Assembly (NCBI RefSeq): GCF_041270065.1
Contig: NZ_CP065958.1
Span: 372,001 to 436,000, forward strand
Direction of reading: 5' to 3'
Source: Streptomyces fradiae
GTDB taxonomy: Bacteria > Actinomycetota > Actinomycetes > Streptomycetales > Streptomycetaceae
DNA length: 64,000 nucleotides
Below, one piece after another: positions 54,201 to 61,805 of this stretch. Below the pieces are notes generated by a model, which was not told the origin of the DNA, ran no database searches, and saw only the letters and a program-made list of their open reading frames with translations. The position numbers and the translations under genes were made by a program. Within the stretch, counting starts at the first letter, position 1, and each line of letters opens with the position of its first letter.

Positions 54201-56200
54201 TCCAGGATGGAGGTGCGCACGGTGGCGTCGGCGATGTCGAGGCCGGCGACGACCTCGCTGAGGGTCCGAAGCCCGTGGGCGTGGGTGTCGAGGCGGTCGC
54301 CGAGGTCACGGGTCGCGGCGACGCTGTCCGCCTCGGCCGCGGCGGCGGTGAGCCGTTCGGCCTCGGCCTGGTGGGCGGCGAAGGCGTCGTCGCGCTGGAG
54401 GAAGGCGACCGCCCGCTGGGCGGCGGCGACGAGGTCCTCCTCGGCCTGCCGGGCGAGAGTGTCGACGGCGTCGGTGTCGGCGTACCGCAGCTCCTTCACC
54501 GTCAGGAGGTGCCCCTGGGCGCGGCGCAGCGCGGTGAGCCGGTCGATCCACTCCTCGGCCGTGGCGGGCGACTCGCCGCGGATCTGCCGGGCGAGACGGG
54601 TGAGGCTCCGCTCGGCCTCCGTGAGAGCCTCCGCGGCCCGGGCGGTGAGGGCGGCCACCGTCTCGAACTCGGTGAGCACCTGCTCCGCGGTGGTACGCAG
54701 CGCGGCGAGGGGTACGCCCAGGTCACCGGTCTCCGGGTCGCCGAGCCAGTGGTGGGTGTCGGCGGCGCGGTCGCAGGCGGCGAGCAGCGCTGCGTACACC
54801 TCGCCGGTCGGGGTCGTCTCGCCGGCCTGCCGGGCGATGGCGAGGCAGTCGGAAATGCCGCGGACGAGGTCGGCGTCGCCGATACGGGCGAGCGGCCCGC
54901 TCCCGGCCGGTGCGAGGTGGGTGTCGGCCGCGAAGGGGGTGTTCCAGAGCTGGACCGGGTGGACGCGGCCCGTCTCGGTGCCGGTCCCGCGCAGTACGAC
55001 CAGGGTGCCGTCGTCGAGCAGCGCGTACGCGCGTCCGGTGACAGGGTGGGCGGCCTGCTCCCGGACCCGGTGGTACGGGAGCAGGAGGGTCCGCGCGTCG
55101 CCCGGGGCGCCGGGCGACCGGAAGCTGTAGAGGACGTCTCCGCCGTGCGGTGAGACGACGGATCCGTCGTGGGCGAGTCCGGCGAGGTCCGTGGCGGTGT
55201 CGAAGGTCCGCACCGTGCCGTCGGCGAGGCAGTACCCACCGGGAAACACGACGCCGCGGTCCTCCGGGAGGCGCAGACACGCCTGGCCGAGGCCGTCGAG
55301 TCGGACGACGGCTCCGGTGAGGGAGTGGAAGACCAGATGGCGTACGGTCTCCTCCCGGTACGGGAGAACGCGGACCAGGACGAGCGGGCCGACGACGGCG
55401 TGGGCGACCTCGGCGTCGGCGAGGGACTGCAGCGGTTCGTCGACCGGCTCTGCGTACACGCCGTCGCCGGTGTCGGTGTCGTTCCGCGTCTTGACGGTGA
55501 GCGCGCCACCGGCCGTGGAGACGAACAGCCGCCCGCCGAGCGAGATGTGCGGGTGTCGGCCGGGCACGTGGTCCTCGCGGGTGGCGGCCACCCAGTCGAC
55601 GTCTTGGCCGGGCGGCGTGACCAGGTCCCGTTCGCCCTGGGCGTCCAGGAACCGGCACGCGCCGGACGGGGTGAGTGCCCAGCGCAGAACCCGCAGGTCG
55701 TCGGCCTTCTCGCCGGTCTGGAAGACGGCGAGCAGCCGTCCCTCGGTGCGGCGGAACCGGACCAGACGCGCGCCGCGGAAGTAGCGGTGCAGGGCGGCGA
55801 ACTCACGGACGAAGCCGGGGTCGTCGAGCAGTCCGGGCACGGCGTCCTCGGACTGAGCGGTGAACTCCCGGTCGTACAGGGCGAAGACGTCGGCGACGCG
55901 CGGCTGCCCGTCGAGGGTTGCGGGCGGGCGGGTGCGGCCGAAGAGCAGCAGGCCGCCGACGGCCACCACGTCCGTCAGCACGCAGGCGTCCTCGGTCCGC
56001 ACCTGCCCGGTCCCGGTCAACTCCAGCTCGCCCGAGCCGAATTCGCGCGTCCTGGCCTCGTTCAGCGCCTGGGCGCGTGCGGCCAGTTCGGCCGCCTGCG
56101 CCGCGAGCCGGTCGCGCAGCACCGCGTAGGCGTCGTCGTCGACGCCATGCGCCTCGGTTGGCGTGCTGGTGTTGGTGCCGTTCCCGCTGTCGGTGTTCAT
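51281..56200 (-). CDS. giant AAA ATPase with N-terminal propeller-like region ('DNA repair ATPase' family)
   Basis: 1639 residues. Residues about 60-430 have repeating short beta units (LFGRTRPPATLDGQPRVADVF, GGRLFVSTAGGALTVK, GDVLYSFRSPGAPGD) suggesting a beta-propeller; about 470-880 are helical, coiled-coil rich; the C-terminal AAA ATPase has Walker A LSPPGYGKTTLVEYVA near 1265-1280, Walker B VLLYVDDIQHC near 1330, then CMAGNPYTESGTRFRVPDM. It is 102 bp downstream of a flotillin gene on the same strand. The family is often labelled DNA repair ATPase, but no DNA-binding motif is seen. A 7-bp stem hairpin (51249-51274) follows the stop. Mechanism unknown; membrane-linked remodelling is inferred from the partner. 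Confidence 0.85.
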   Translation of the reverse strand: MNTDSGNGTNTSTPTEAHGVDDDAYAVLRDRLAAQAAELAARAQALNEARTREFGSGELELTGTGQVRTEDACVLTDVVAVGGLLLFGRTRPPATLDGQPRVADVFALYDREFTAQSEDAVPGLLDDPGFVREFAALHRYFRGARLVRFRRTEGRLLAVFQTGEKADDLRVLRWALTPSGACRFLDAQGERDLVTPPGQDVDWVAATREDHVPGRHPHISLGGRLFVSTAGGALTVKTRNDTDTGDGVYAEPVDEPLQSLADAEVAHAVVGPLVLVRVLPYREETVRHLVFHSLTGAVVRLDGLGQACLRLPEDRGVVFPGGYCLADGTVRTFDTATDLAGLAHDGSVVSPHGGDVLYSFRSPGAPGDARTLLLPYHRVREQAAHPVTGRAYALLDDGTLVVLRGTGTETGRVHPVQLWNTPFAADTHLAPAGSGPLARIGDADLVRGISDCLAIARQAGETTPTGEVYAALLAACDRAADTHHWLGDPETGDLGVPLAALRTTAEQVLTEFETVAALTARAAEALTEAERSLTRLARQIRGESPATAEEWIDRLTALRRAQGHLLTVKELRYADTDAVDTLARQAEEDLVAAAQRAVAFLQRDDAFAAHQAEAERLTAAAAEADSVAATRDLGDRLDTHAHGLRTLSEVVAGLDIADATVRTSILERVADVLGGLNRARATLASRRADLLDREGRAAFTAEFALLAEAVTGALAAAATPEDCDAQLGRLLLQLENLEARFADHDAFLGGLAEKRTEIHDAFTARRQTLTDARARRAQRLTESAGRVLEAIARRAAGLDSDDDVHAYFASDPMVTKVRRTATELRDLGDQVRAEELEGRLAAARQEAGRALRDRTELYADGGDTIRLGRYRFAVQRQSPELTLVPHGDTLAFVLTGTDYRRRVTDPAFEATRPHWGRTLPSESPDVYRSEYLAARLLAEHGADALSDALAAAELPALVRRAAEAAYDEGYERGVHDHDATEILAAVLRLREGAGLLRHPATARANAQLFWAHAASDQARAAWTRTAVSLHRARDLFGAAPGLDALRRELAERIGDPSAAAYLVDELATAPAGFAVSAEARTLLDKFRRAVGTRAYDDDLGALDDLAARRRLVEGWLHAYAAASGERAGDGVLTEAVAIELCPALDRYDVDGPTGCTLTGLLGSHPRLSGGSLELGIDEFLHRTAEFAAHDVPGFRSFQAGRAELVVAERTRLRVDEYRPRVMSSFVRNRLVDEVYLPLIGDNLAKQLGAAGDAKRVDSHGLLLLLSPPGYGKTTLVEYVADRLGLLLVKVDGPALGRATTSLDPAEAPDAAARRELEKIAFALEAGNNVLLYVDDIQHCSPEFLQKFIPLCDATRSLAGHDLRGKRFAVCMAGNPYTESGTRFRVPDMLANRADVWNLGDVLTGKEDAFALSFVENALTSHPDLAPLAGRDRADLELLTGLASGDPLANRERLTHPYTPAELDRILAVLRHLLTARTTVLAVNEAYIASAAQTDDARTEPPFRLQGSYRNMNKIVARISPAMNEAELAALIDDHYTAEAQTLTGDAEANLLKLAALRGTLTPEQATRWTEITTAFTRTRTLGTAGDDPTGRAIAALGLLADRLTAVEAAITRASDPRHLLARPAGRHASRPAGGRPDDA

Positions 56201-56228
56201 CCCGCCGTACCTCTCCCTGTTTCTCCGC

Positions 56229-56273
56229 GGGAGGGCCGGCGCCGGGACCCCCGTACCCGGCGCCGGCCCTCCC
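56229..56273 (-). terminator. intergenic hairpin between flotillin and AAA ATPase
   Basis: Perfect 18-bp stem (56229-56246 with 56256-56273, GGGAGGGCCGGCGCCGGG and its complement) with a nine-base loop, between the flotillin stop and the ATPase start. It is immediately upstream of the ATPase ribosome site, so it may act as an attenuator or mRNA-processing barrier. A four-copy 7-bp repeat (GTCGCCC) lies at 56281-56305. Confidence 0.8.
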
Positions 56274-56302
56274 GGCCCCCGTCGCCCGTCGCCCGTCGTC
56301 CG

Positions 56303-58315
56303 TCAGCTCGCGCTCGCGGCCGTGCCGTTCAGTACGGCGGTGGTGTCCGCCGGCGCGGGCGCATCCAGCAGGCCGGACTTCATGACTTTCGCGAGCAGCG
56401 CGGAGACGCTGAGGTTCTGCACGTCGGCGGTGGACAGCGAGCCGAGCACCTTCGTCAGGTCCTCGGTGAACGAGCCGTCGCCGTTCAGCCACGGGCCGGC
56501 GAGGGTCTGCGCGGTCTGCGAGTGGTCCAGGAAGCCGTCGACCGACTTGCCCAGCGAGACCGACTGCACGAGCCGGTCGAGGAAGACGGACTCCCCTCCG
56601 ACGATGTTGATGTCGGCGTGCTCCAGACCGGTGGCCAGGACGGTGGCCTGTGCTTCGGCGACCTGCCGCTGGACGTCGAGGCCGGCCAGCCGGATGTCCT
56701 TCTCGGCCTCCAGGCGCAGCCGGTACTCCTCGTGAGTACGGGAGGCCTCGTCGAAGGCGGCGACGGCGATGGCCTTCTGGTTGAGGCCCTCGGCCTCCGC
56801 CTTCAGCTTCTCGCCGATCGCGGTGGCCTCGGCGAGCGCCTTCGCGCGCAGGCCCTCCGCCTCCGCGCGCAGCCGGGCCTCGGTGGCCTCGGCCTCGGCG
56901 CGGCCGGTCTTCTCGATGGCAGCGGCCTCCTTCTCCCGTACCTGCGCGGCGGCGAGGCCCTCGGCGGCGGCTTCCGCCTGGAGGCCCTCGGCGAGGCGGA
57001 TCTTGGCGCGGGCGTCGAGGTCGGCGGCCTTGTTGCGGGCCTCGGCGAGGGTGAGTTCCTCCGCGGCCCGGTGCACGGCCGCCTGCTCGGCGGCCTCGGC
57101 GGCCTTGATGTCCTTGACCAGCTTCTCCTGCGCCTCGGCCTCGGCGGCGATGACGAGGGCCTGCCGGTCGCGCTCGGCCTCCTCCACTGCCCGGAGCCGC
57201 TTGATGGACTCCTCCTGCTCGGCGACCGTCCGGTCCACCGCGACCCGCTCCCGGATCACCTCGGCGATCTCGCGGCGCTCGGCCTCGACCTCCTTGTCGG
57301 CGGCGATCCTGGTCAGCTCCGTCTCCCGGTCCCGGGCGATGACCTCAAGGAGCCGGTCCTTCTCGATGCGCTCGTTCTCGATCGCGATGACCCGCTCACG
57401 GTTCTTCTGCGCGACCGCCACCTCGCGGGTCTGGTTCTCCCGCTGGACGCCGAGCTGCTCCTCGGTGCGCAGGAAGGCGCTCTGCGCCCGCAGCCGCTCC
57501 TCCTCCACGACCTTGGCGGTCTCGGCCTCCTCCCTCGCCCGTACGGTCTCGATCTCACGCCGCTGCTTGATCTCGGCGTCCGCCTGCCGCCGCTCCAACT
57601 CCAGGATCGCCTCGCGGGCATCCACGTTCTGCCGGGTGATCTCCTTCTGCTCGTTCTGCCGCAGCTCGTTGGTGCGCACGTTCTCGACGGCCGTGAGCTC
57701 GGTGATCTTGCGGATGCCCTGGGCGTCCAGGATGTTCGCGGCGTCGAGGTGCGACAGCGGCGTCTGCTCCAGGTGGTCGATGGCCGCGTCCTCCAGGCTG
57801 TAGCCGTTGAGGTCGATACCGATGAGCTCGATGATCCGGAAGCGCAGCTCCTCGCGCTTGGTGTACAGGTCGGTGAAGTCCATCTGCTTGCCGACCGACT
57901 TCAGCGCCTCGGAGAACTTCGCGTTGAACAGCTCCTGCAGCGTCGCCTGGTCGCTGGCCCGCGCCGTACCGATCGCCTGGGCGACCTTGATGACGTCCTC
58001 GACGGTCTTGTTCACCCGGACGAAGAACGAGATCCGGATGTCCGCGCGGATGTTGTCGCGGCAGATCAGACCGTCCCGGCCGGTCCGGGAGATCTCGATG
58101 GTCTTCACCGAGATGTCCATGACCTCGGCCTTGTGCAGCACGGGCAGGACCACCTGCCCGGTGAAGGTGACGTCGACCTTGCGCATCTTCGACACGATCA
58201 GCGCCTTGCCCTGCTCCACCTTGCGGAACAGCCGGCTGACCGCGAACAGCACAACGGCGGTGAGGAGGAGGACGACGGCGACGAGCACGCCGATGCCCAC
58301 GGTGATGGCATCCAT
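56303..58315 (-). CDS. flotillin family protein (SPFH domain)
   Basis: 670 residues. One N-terminal membrane helix (ITVGIGVLVAVVLLLTAVVL), an SPFH/Band 7 domain about 30-225 (KVEQGKALIVSKMRKVDVTF, SRTGRDGLICRDNIRADIR, FNAKFSEALKSVGKQMDF), then a long Ala/Glu-rich coiled coil about 250-560 with the flotillin EA repeats (AEAEAQEKLVKDI, AEATEARLRAEAEGLRAKA), and a C-terminal region about 570-670. Flotillins build membrane microdomains. ATG 58315 is the natural start. It is upstream of the giant ATPase in the same direction; a 549-bp gap precedes it. Confidence 0.92.
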   Translation of the reverse strand: MDAITVGIGVLVAVVLLLTAVVLFAVSRLFRKVEQGKALIVSKMRKVDVTFTGQVVLPVLHKAEVMDISVKTIEISRTGRDGLICRDNIRADIRISFFVRVNKTVEDVIKVAQAIGTARASDQATLQELFNAKFSEALKSVGKQMDFTDLYTKREELRFRIIELIGIDLNGYSLEDAAIDHLEQTPLSHLDAANILDAQGIRKITELTAVENVRTNELRQNEQKEITRQNVDAREAILELERRQADAEIKQRREIETVRAREEAETAKVVEEERLRAQSAFLRTEEQLGVQRENQTREVAVAQKNRERVIAIENERIEKDRLLEVIARDRETELTRIAADKEVEAERREIAEVIRERVAVDRTVAEQEESIKRLRAVEEAERDRQALVIAAEAEAQEKLVKDIKAAEAAEQAAVHRAAEELTLAEARNKAADLDARAKIRLAEGLQAEAAAEGLAAAQVREKEAAAIEKTGRAEAEATEARLRAEAEGLRAKALAEATAIGEKLKAEAEGLNQKAIAVAAFDEASRTHEEYRLRLEAEKDIRLAGLDVQRQVAEAQATVLATGLEHADINIVGGESVFLDRLVQSVSLGKSVDGFLDHSQTAQTLAGPWLNGDGSFTEDLTKVLGSLSTADVQNLSVSALLAKVMKSGLLDAPAPADTTAVLNGTAASAS

Positions 58316-58864
58316 GAGAGAACCCCGTGTCGATCGAAGTGAGAGGGCGGAACAGCAAGGCACGTATCCGCTCGGGCGGTGGTGCACGGCAAACGCGTCC
58401 CGGGCACGGCGCTCCGGCGACTCTTCCGGAACCCGGCATCGGCCGCGCTGAGCGCACCTTCGCGGAGCCATTCTGATGCGCCGCCCTACTCAGGCGCATT
58501 GCCGATTCCCGGCAGGCTTTGATGTCTTCTTGATGCCGGGGTCTTCCGACTGGCCGAAGGCATCTCTGACAGCGCCCTCGACCGGATCGGCGGGGGAAGG
58601 GCATGGAAAGTACGGCACGATGCTCGGCTCCAGCCAGGAGAGCCGGGCTCTGCTGGACTGCACCCTCTCCTGGGGCGAAGGGTCGCTGGGAGCCCGAGGT
58701 ACTGGTTCGGGTACGAGTGGGGGCGCTGATCGCGGCGCAGGTCGCGGCGGTTGACGCGGGTGACCGATCCATCGGCGACTTCCCGATGCCTCTGCCACCC
58801 GGCGCGAGGGGCAGCACCGCCGCCACGACCGGGTCAACGGCAGTGAGGCGAGTGCCTCGTTGCA
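58316..58864. other. 549-bp intergenic region
   Basis: Divergent region between flotillin and the 58865 gene. No convincing gene on either strand. It contains a 7-bp stem hairpin (ATGCGCC at 58476-58482 with GGCGCAT at 58493-58499). Promoters for both flanking units should lie here, but no clear consensus was found. Confidence 0.55.
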
Positions 58865-59812
58865 GTGCGGCCCACCACTGCGCCGCCTCTGCCACGCCCA
58901 CGACAACCACCGCACGCTGATGGAGGGAGAACCGCAATCGGACGACGAGCCGAGGCGGCAGCGGGAGCGCTCGTCCTGACGCTCACCGCCGGCCGGTTGA
59001 TCCGGGGATTCGGCCTGCGGGATGACGACGCGAGCGAGGTCTCCGCAGACACCTGCCGGGGCGCGCTGGCGGTCGAGGAGGCCAGGGCGTTCTTCGGCGG
59101 CGCCGACCTGGGATCCGACGGCAACACCGCGGAATGGGTGGGCTATCAGACGGAGTACTGCTCGGCATGGGCCCGTGGCCAGGAATCCAGCGGCGTACGG
59201 CTCAGCCTGGACGTCCGTCCCGCAGCGGCCCATGTCCTGGCCGAAGCACGCCAGGACATCGAGGAGCTCTCCGACGCCCAGGTGCTTCAAGTGGCCCGGT
59301 TCGCCACCGAGTCGGCCCGCCGTGCGGCTCAGCGCTTCGGGTGCGAGGGCCCGCTGGGGCAGCGGCCGCCCACCGTCGATCGCACCCCGTGGCAGACACG
59401 CCCCGCAGCCCAGGCCAGGGGAACCTGTCGTGGCGTCGTCAGCTCGCAGGACGCGGCCCGGCTACAGATCGTGACGGTCTCGGAGAAGCCGGACGGACGC
59501 GCACTCACGGAGGAGTGCGCCTTGAACATGCCTGCCGAGGGCCACCACATCAGGCTGAACGCCTACTACGGGCCCTCCGCGCAGCATGAGATGTACCTGG
59601 ACGGCCGCTATCCCGGCAGCGTGAAGGGCGCCGTCACGCAGTCGCACGACTGCAAGGGCAGCTTGGGGACGGCCTACTTCAAGTTCGAGGAGTTCCCGAA
59701 GCCGGAAGCCGAGAAGGGAGCGCGGAGCAGCGCAGGAAGTGAGGACGCGCATCGATTGCTGACGGCCTTCGCCTCCGCCTCCGGGAGCCGACATGGTTGT
59801 CCCCTGGCCTGA
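58865..59812 (+). CDS. hypothetical protein with N-terminal membrane anchor; start uncertain
   Basis: Up to 315 residues. A hydrophobic segment (AAAGALVLTLTAGRLIRGFG) followed by a mature domain rich in paired cysteines (DTCRGALAVEEARAFFGG, TEYCSAW, GCEGPLG-like FGCEGP, RGTCRGVVSS, EECALNMPAE, SHDCKGSLG): a common Streptomyces membrane-anchored secreted-domain type without known function. The frame opens at GTG 58865, but a perfect GGAGGGAGA site (58922-58930) is spaced for a start at 58937, where the codon is ATC, not ATG. Alternatively, ATG 58920 in another frame encodes MEGEPQSDDEPRRQRER, and a one-base frameshift would join it to the hydrophobic segment. Confidence 0.65.
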   Translation: MRPTTAPPLPRPRQPPHADGGRTAIGRRAEAAAGALVLTLTAGRLIRGFGLRDDDASEVSADTCRGALAVEEARAFFGGADLGSDGNTAEWVGYQTEYCSAWARGQESSGVRLSLDVRPAAAHVLAEARQDIEELSDAQVLQVARFATESARRAAQRFGCEGPLGQRPPTVDRTPWQTRPAAQARGTCRGVVSSQDAARLQIVTVSEKPDGRALTEECALNMPAEGHHIRLNAYYGPSAQHEMYLDGRYPGSVKGAVTQSHDCKGSLGTAYFKFEEFPKPEAEKGARSSAGSEDAHRLLTAFASASGSRHGCPLA

Positions 59813-59926
59813 CCAAGGCCTCTGATCACCGGGCCGACCGACAAAGACTCCGGAGACCGCTCAGGCACCGGGATACCTCGCGGTGGGGTAGTTGTCCGCC
59901 TGCTCCGATCGGCGCGGGATGCGTAG

Positions 59927-59951
59927 GTTCTGTCCTGGTTCAGCAGGGTAG
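59927..59951 (+). promoter_or_regulatory. SigB-like promoter of the nfeD-SPFH operon
   Basis: GTTC (59927-59930), 15-base spacer, GGGTAG (59946-59951), which fits the Streptomyces SigB-type consensus GNNT-N14-16-GGGTAN. It lies 36 bases before the NfeD start codon. Assigned by eye only. Confidence 0.5.
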
Positions 59952-59986
59952 GTGATGGATTAGGCGTCCAGAGGGAGGCTGCTTCC

Positions 59987-60424
59987 ATGCCGTGGCTCAT
60001 TTGGCTGCTCGCCGCCGCGGCACTCGGTGTCGCGGAGTTCTTCACCCTGACGCTCGTCTTCGGGCTGCTGGCGGGCGCCGCCTTGGTTGCCGCCGTGGTC
60101 GCTGGTATGGGCGTCGGCCTTCTCGGCCAGCTCGTGGCGCTCGGGGTGGCAGCGGCAGCGGGTCTTGCCCTGGTGCGTCCTGTCGCATTGCGGCACATGG
60201 CGCAGGCGCCCCTCACGCGCGAGGGCAGCGATGCGCTGATCGGCAAGCGGGCCGAGGTCATGCAAGAGGTCACCGCGAGCCGCGGCCTGATCAAGGTCTC
60301 CGGCGAAGAATGGTCCGCCCGTGCCCTCGACGAAAGCCAGGTGATCCCGGTGGGAACGCTGGTGGACGTCATGGAGATCAAAGGCGCTACGGCTGTCGTC
60401 TATCCGCGCGAGCTCCTTCCGTGA
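59987..60424 (+). CDS. NfeD family membrane protein
   Basis: 145 residues, short-form NfeD: two or three N-terminal membrane helices (WLIWLLAAAALGVAEFFTL, GLLAGAALVAAVVAGMG, LVALGVAAAAGLALV) and a C-terminal OB fold about 80-143 (EGSDALIGKRAEVMQEV, GLIKVSGEEWSARA). NfeD proteins pair with stomatin-like SPFH proteins; the next gene is one. Ribosome site GAGGGAGG lies upstream. Confidence 0.92.
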   Translation: MPWLIWLLAAAALGVAEFFTLTLVFGLLAGAALVAAVVAGMGVGLLGQLVALGVAAAAGLALVRPVALRHMAQAPLTREGSDALIGKRAEVMQEVTASRGLIKVSGEEWSARALDESQVIPVGTLVDVMEIKGATAVVYPRELLP

Positions 60425-60453
60425 ACGGCTGAACACATCCCAACGGAGGAATT

Positions 60454-61563
60454 GTGGATCCGGTTGTCATCCCGATTCTTGTGGCGGCGATTGTGGTGGT
60501 CTTCCTCGTGGTGGCCACGGTGCGTATCGTCCCGCAGGCGCGCCGCTACAACATCGAGCGCTTCGGCCGGTACCGGCGGACGCTGCAACCCGGCCTCAAC
60601 TTCGTCGTGCCGGTGGCGGACCGTGTCAACACCAAACTCGACGTACGCGAGCAGGTGTATTCGTCAGCGCCCAAACCGGTGATCACCGAGGACAACCTCG
60701 TGGTCAACATCGACACCGTGCTCTACTACCAGATCACCGACCCGCGGGCGGCGGCCTACGAGGTCGCCGACTACCTGCAGGCGATCGATCAGCTCACCGT
60801 GACCACGCTGCGGAACGTCATCGGCAGCATGGACCTGGAGGAGACGCTCACCTCACGCGAGGAGATCAACGCCCGCCTCCGCGCCGTACTCGACGACGCC
60901 ACGGGCAAGTGGGGCATCCGGGTCAACCGCGTGGAGATCAAGGAAATCGATCCGCCGAACACCATCAAAGAGGCGATGGAGAAGCAGATGCGGGCCGAGC
61001 GTGACAAGCGCGCGGCCATCCTGCACGCCGAAGGGGAGCGGCAGGCCAAGATCCTTACCGCGGAGGGCACGAAGCAGAAGGACCTCCTGGAAGCGCAGGG
61101 GACGCAGCAGGCCATGATCCTGCGAGCGGACGGCGAGGCGAAGGCGGTGGAGCGCGTCTTCCAGGCCGTTCATCGCAACAATGCCGACCCGAAGGTCCTG
61201 GCCTACAAATACCTCGAGACGCTCCCGCATCTGGCGAAGAGCGACAACAACACGTTCTGGGTGATCCCGGGCGAGCTGACCGAGGCGGTTCGCGCCGTCA
61301 CCCACGCGTTCGGCGACCGGTCGTCGATGGGGCTTCCCGAATCCGCCCAAGCGGAGGAAGCAACCACTACCGATACCGACAGCTCGCCGGACGAAGGCGG
61401 TGCACCGGAGCTCCAGGCAGGCGCGCCGCTTCCACTCGACGCCGCTGCGGCCGCCGATGAGGTCGCGAAGCAGGCCGCCGCCGTGGTGAGCGACGCCAAG
61501 GCCGAGGCCGAAGCCGCAAGGGCGGCCCAGGTACCCGGCCGGGGGCAGGCGTCCGGAGACTGA
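60454..61563 (+). CDS. stomatin-like SPFH/Band 7 protein
   Basis: 369 residues. N-terminal membrane helix (PVVIPILVAAIVVVFLVVATV), SPFH domain about 25-190 (RIVPQARRYNIERFGRYRRT, NFVVPVADRVNTKLDVREQV, VNIDTVLYYQITDPRAAAYE), helical tail (QKDLLEAQGTQQAMILRADG) and an acidic/Ala-rich disordered C-terminus. It is the paraslipin/QmcA/HflK-C-like type. GTG start with CGGAGGA; it follows NfeD by 29 bp, a classic nfeD-stomatin pair thought to stabilise membrane domains. Confidence 0.92.
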   Translation: MDPVVIPILVAAIVVVFLVVATVRIVPQARRYNIERFGRYRRTLQPGLNFVVPVADRVNTKLDVREQVYSSAPKPVITEDNLVVNIDTVLYYQITDPRAAAYEVADYLQAIDQLTVTTLRNVIGSMDLEETLTSREEINARLRAVLDDATGKWGIRVNRVEIKEIDPPNTIKEAMEKQMRAERDKRAAILHAEGERQAKILTAEGTKQKDLLEAQGTQQAMILRADGEAKAVERVFQAVHRNNADPKVLAYKYLETLPHLAKSDNNTFWVIPGELTEAVRAVTHAFGDRSSMGLPESAQAEEATTTDTDSSPDEGGAPELQAGAPLPLDAAAAADEVAKQAAAVVSDAKAEAEAARAAQVPGRGQASGD

Positions 61564-61722
61564 GCCCCGACGACGAGGCCTTCCGACTTCCCCGCCGTTC
61601 CTGTGGCTCTGGGCCACCATTCAAAAGCAATGGCCGGCGGGCGATGGTATCCCCTCGGCACAGCGATACCCGGTAGAACCGAAGACGGTCAGTAGATCGG
61701 AGGCCGCTTTCCGGAGCGCGGA

Positions 61723-61776
61723 TATACCTGCCGGCGCGCACCCTCCGTTTCAGGTGCGCCGGGAAGTCTGGTCGGC
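61723..61776 (+). promoter_or_regulatory. leader element C: 19-nt conserved sequence, STAS gene
   Basis: GCCGGGAAGTCTGGTCGGC at 61758-61776, identical in all 19 bases to leaders A and B, 29 bases before the STAS start codon. A hairpin GCGCACC (61736-61742) / GGTGCGC (61753-61759) overlaps its first two bases, so it competes with the GCCG/CGGC pairing inside the element. A weak -10-like TATACC is at 61723-61728. Unlike A and B, the -10 is about 30 bases upstream. Confidence 0.7.
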
Positions 61777-61805
61777 AATAGCCGCCGCCTGCCCTCGGAG
61801 CCCCG

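Noticed and set aside
54023..55153. Plus-strand Gly/Val-rich frame of 376 codons
   Set aside because: Antisense shadow of the ATPase gene with no homology.
55169..58342. Very long plus-strand open frame (over 1000 codons) opposite flotillin and the ATPase N-terminus
   Set aside because: Leu/Gly/Asp-rich mirror of the GC-rich coiled-coil gene on the other strand; no ribosome site or family; the minus-strand genes are clear.
61758..61776. Reading the 19-nt element as a cobalamin riboswitch piece
   Set aside because: It shares only a GGGAAG stretch; the B12 box GCCACTG and other conserved blocks are absent near all three copies.
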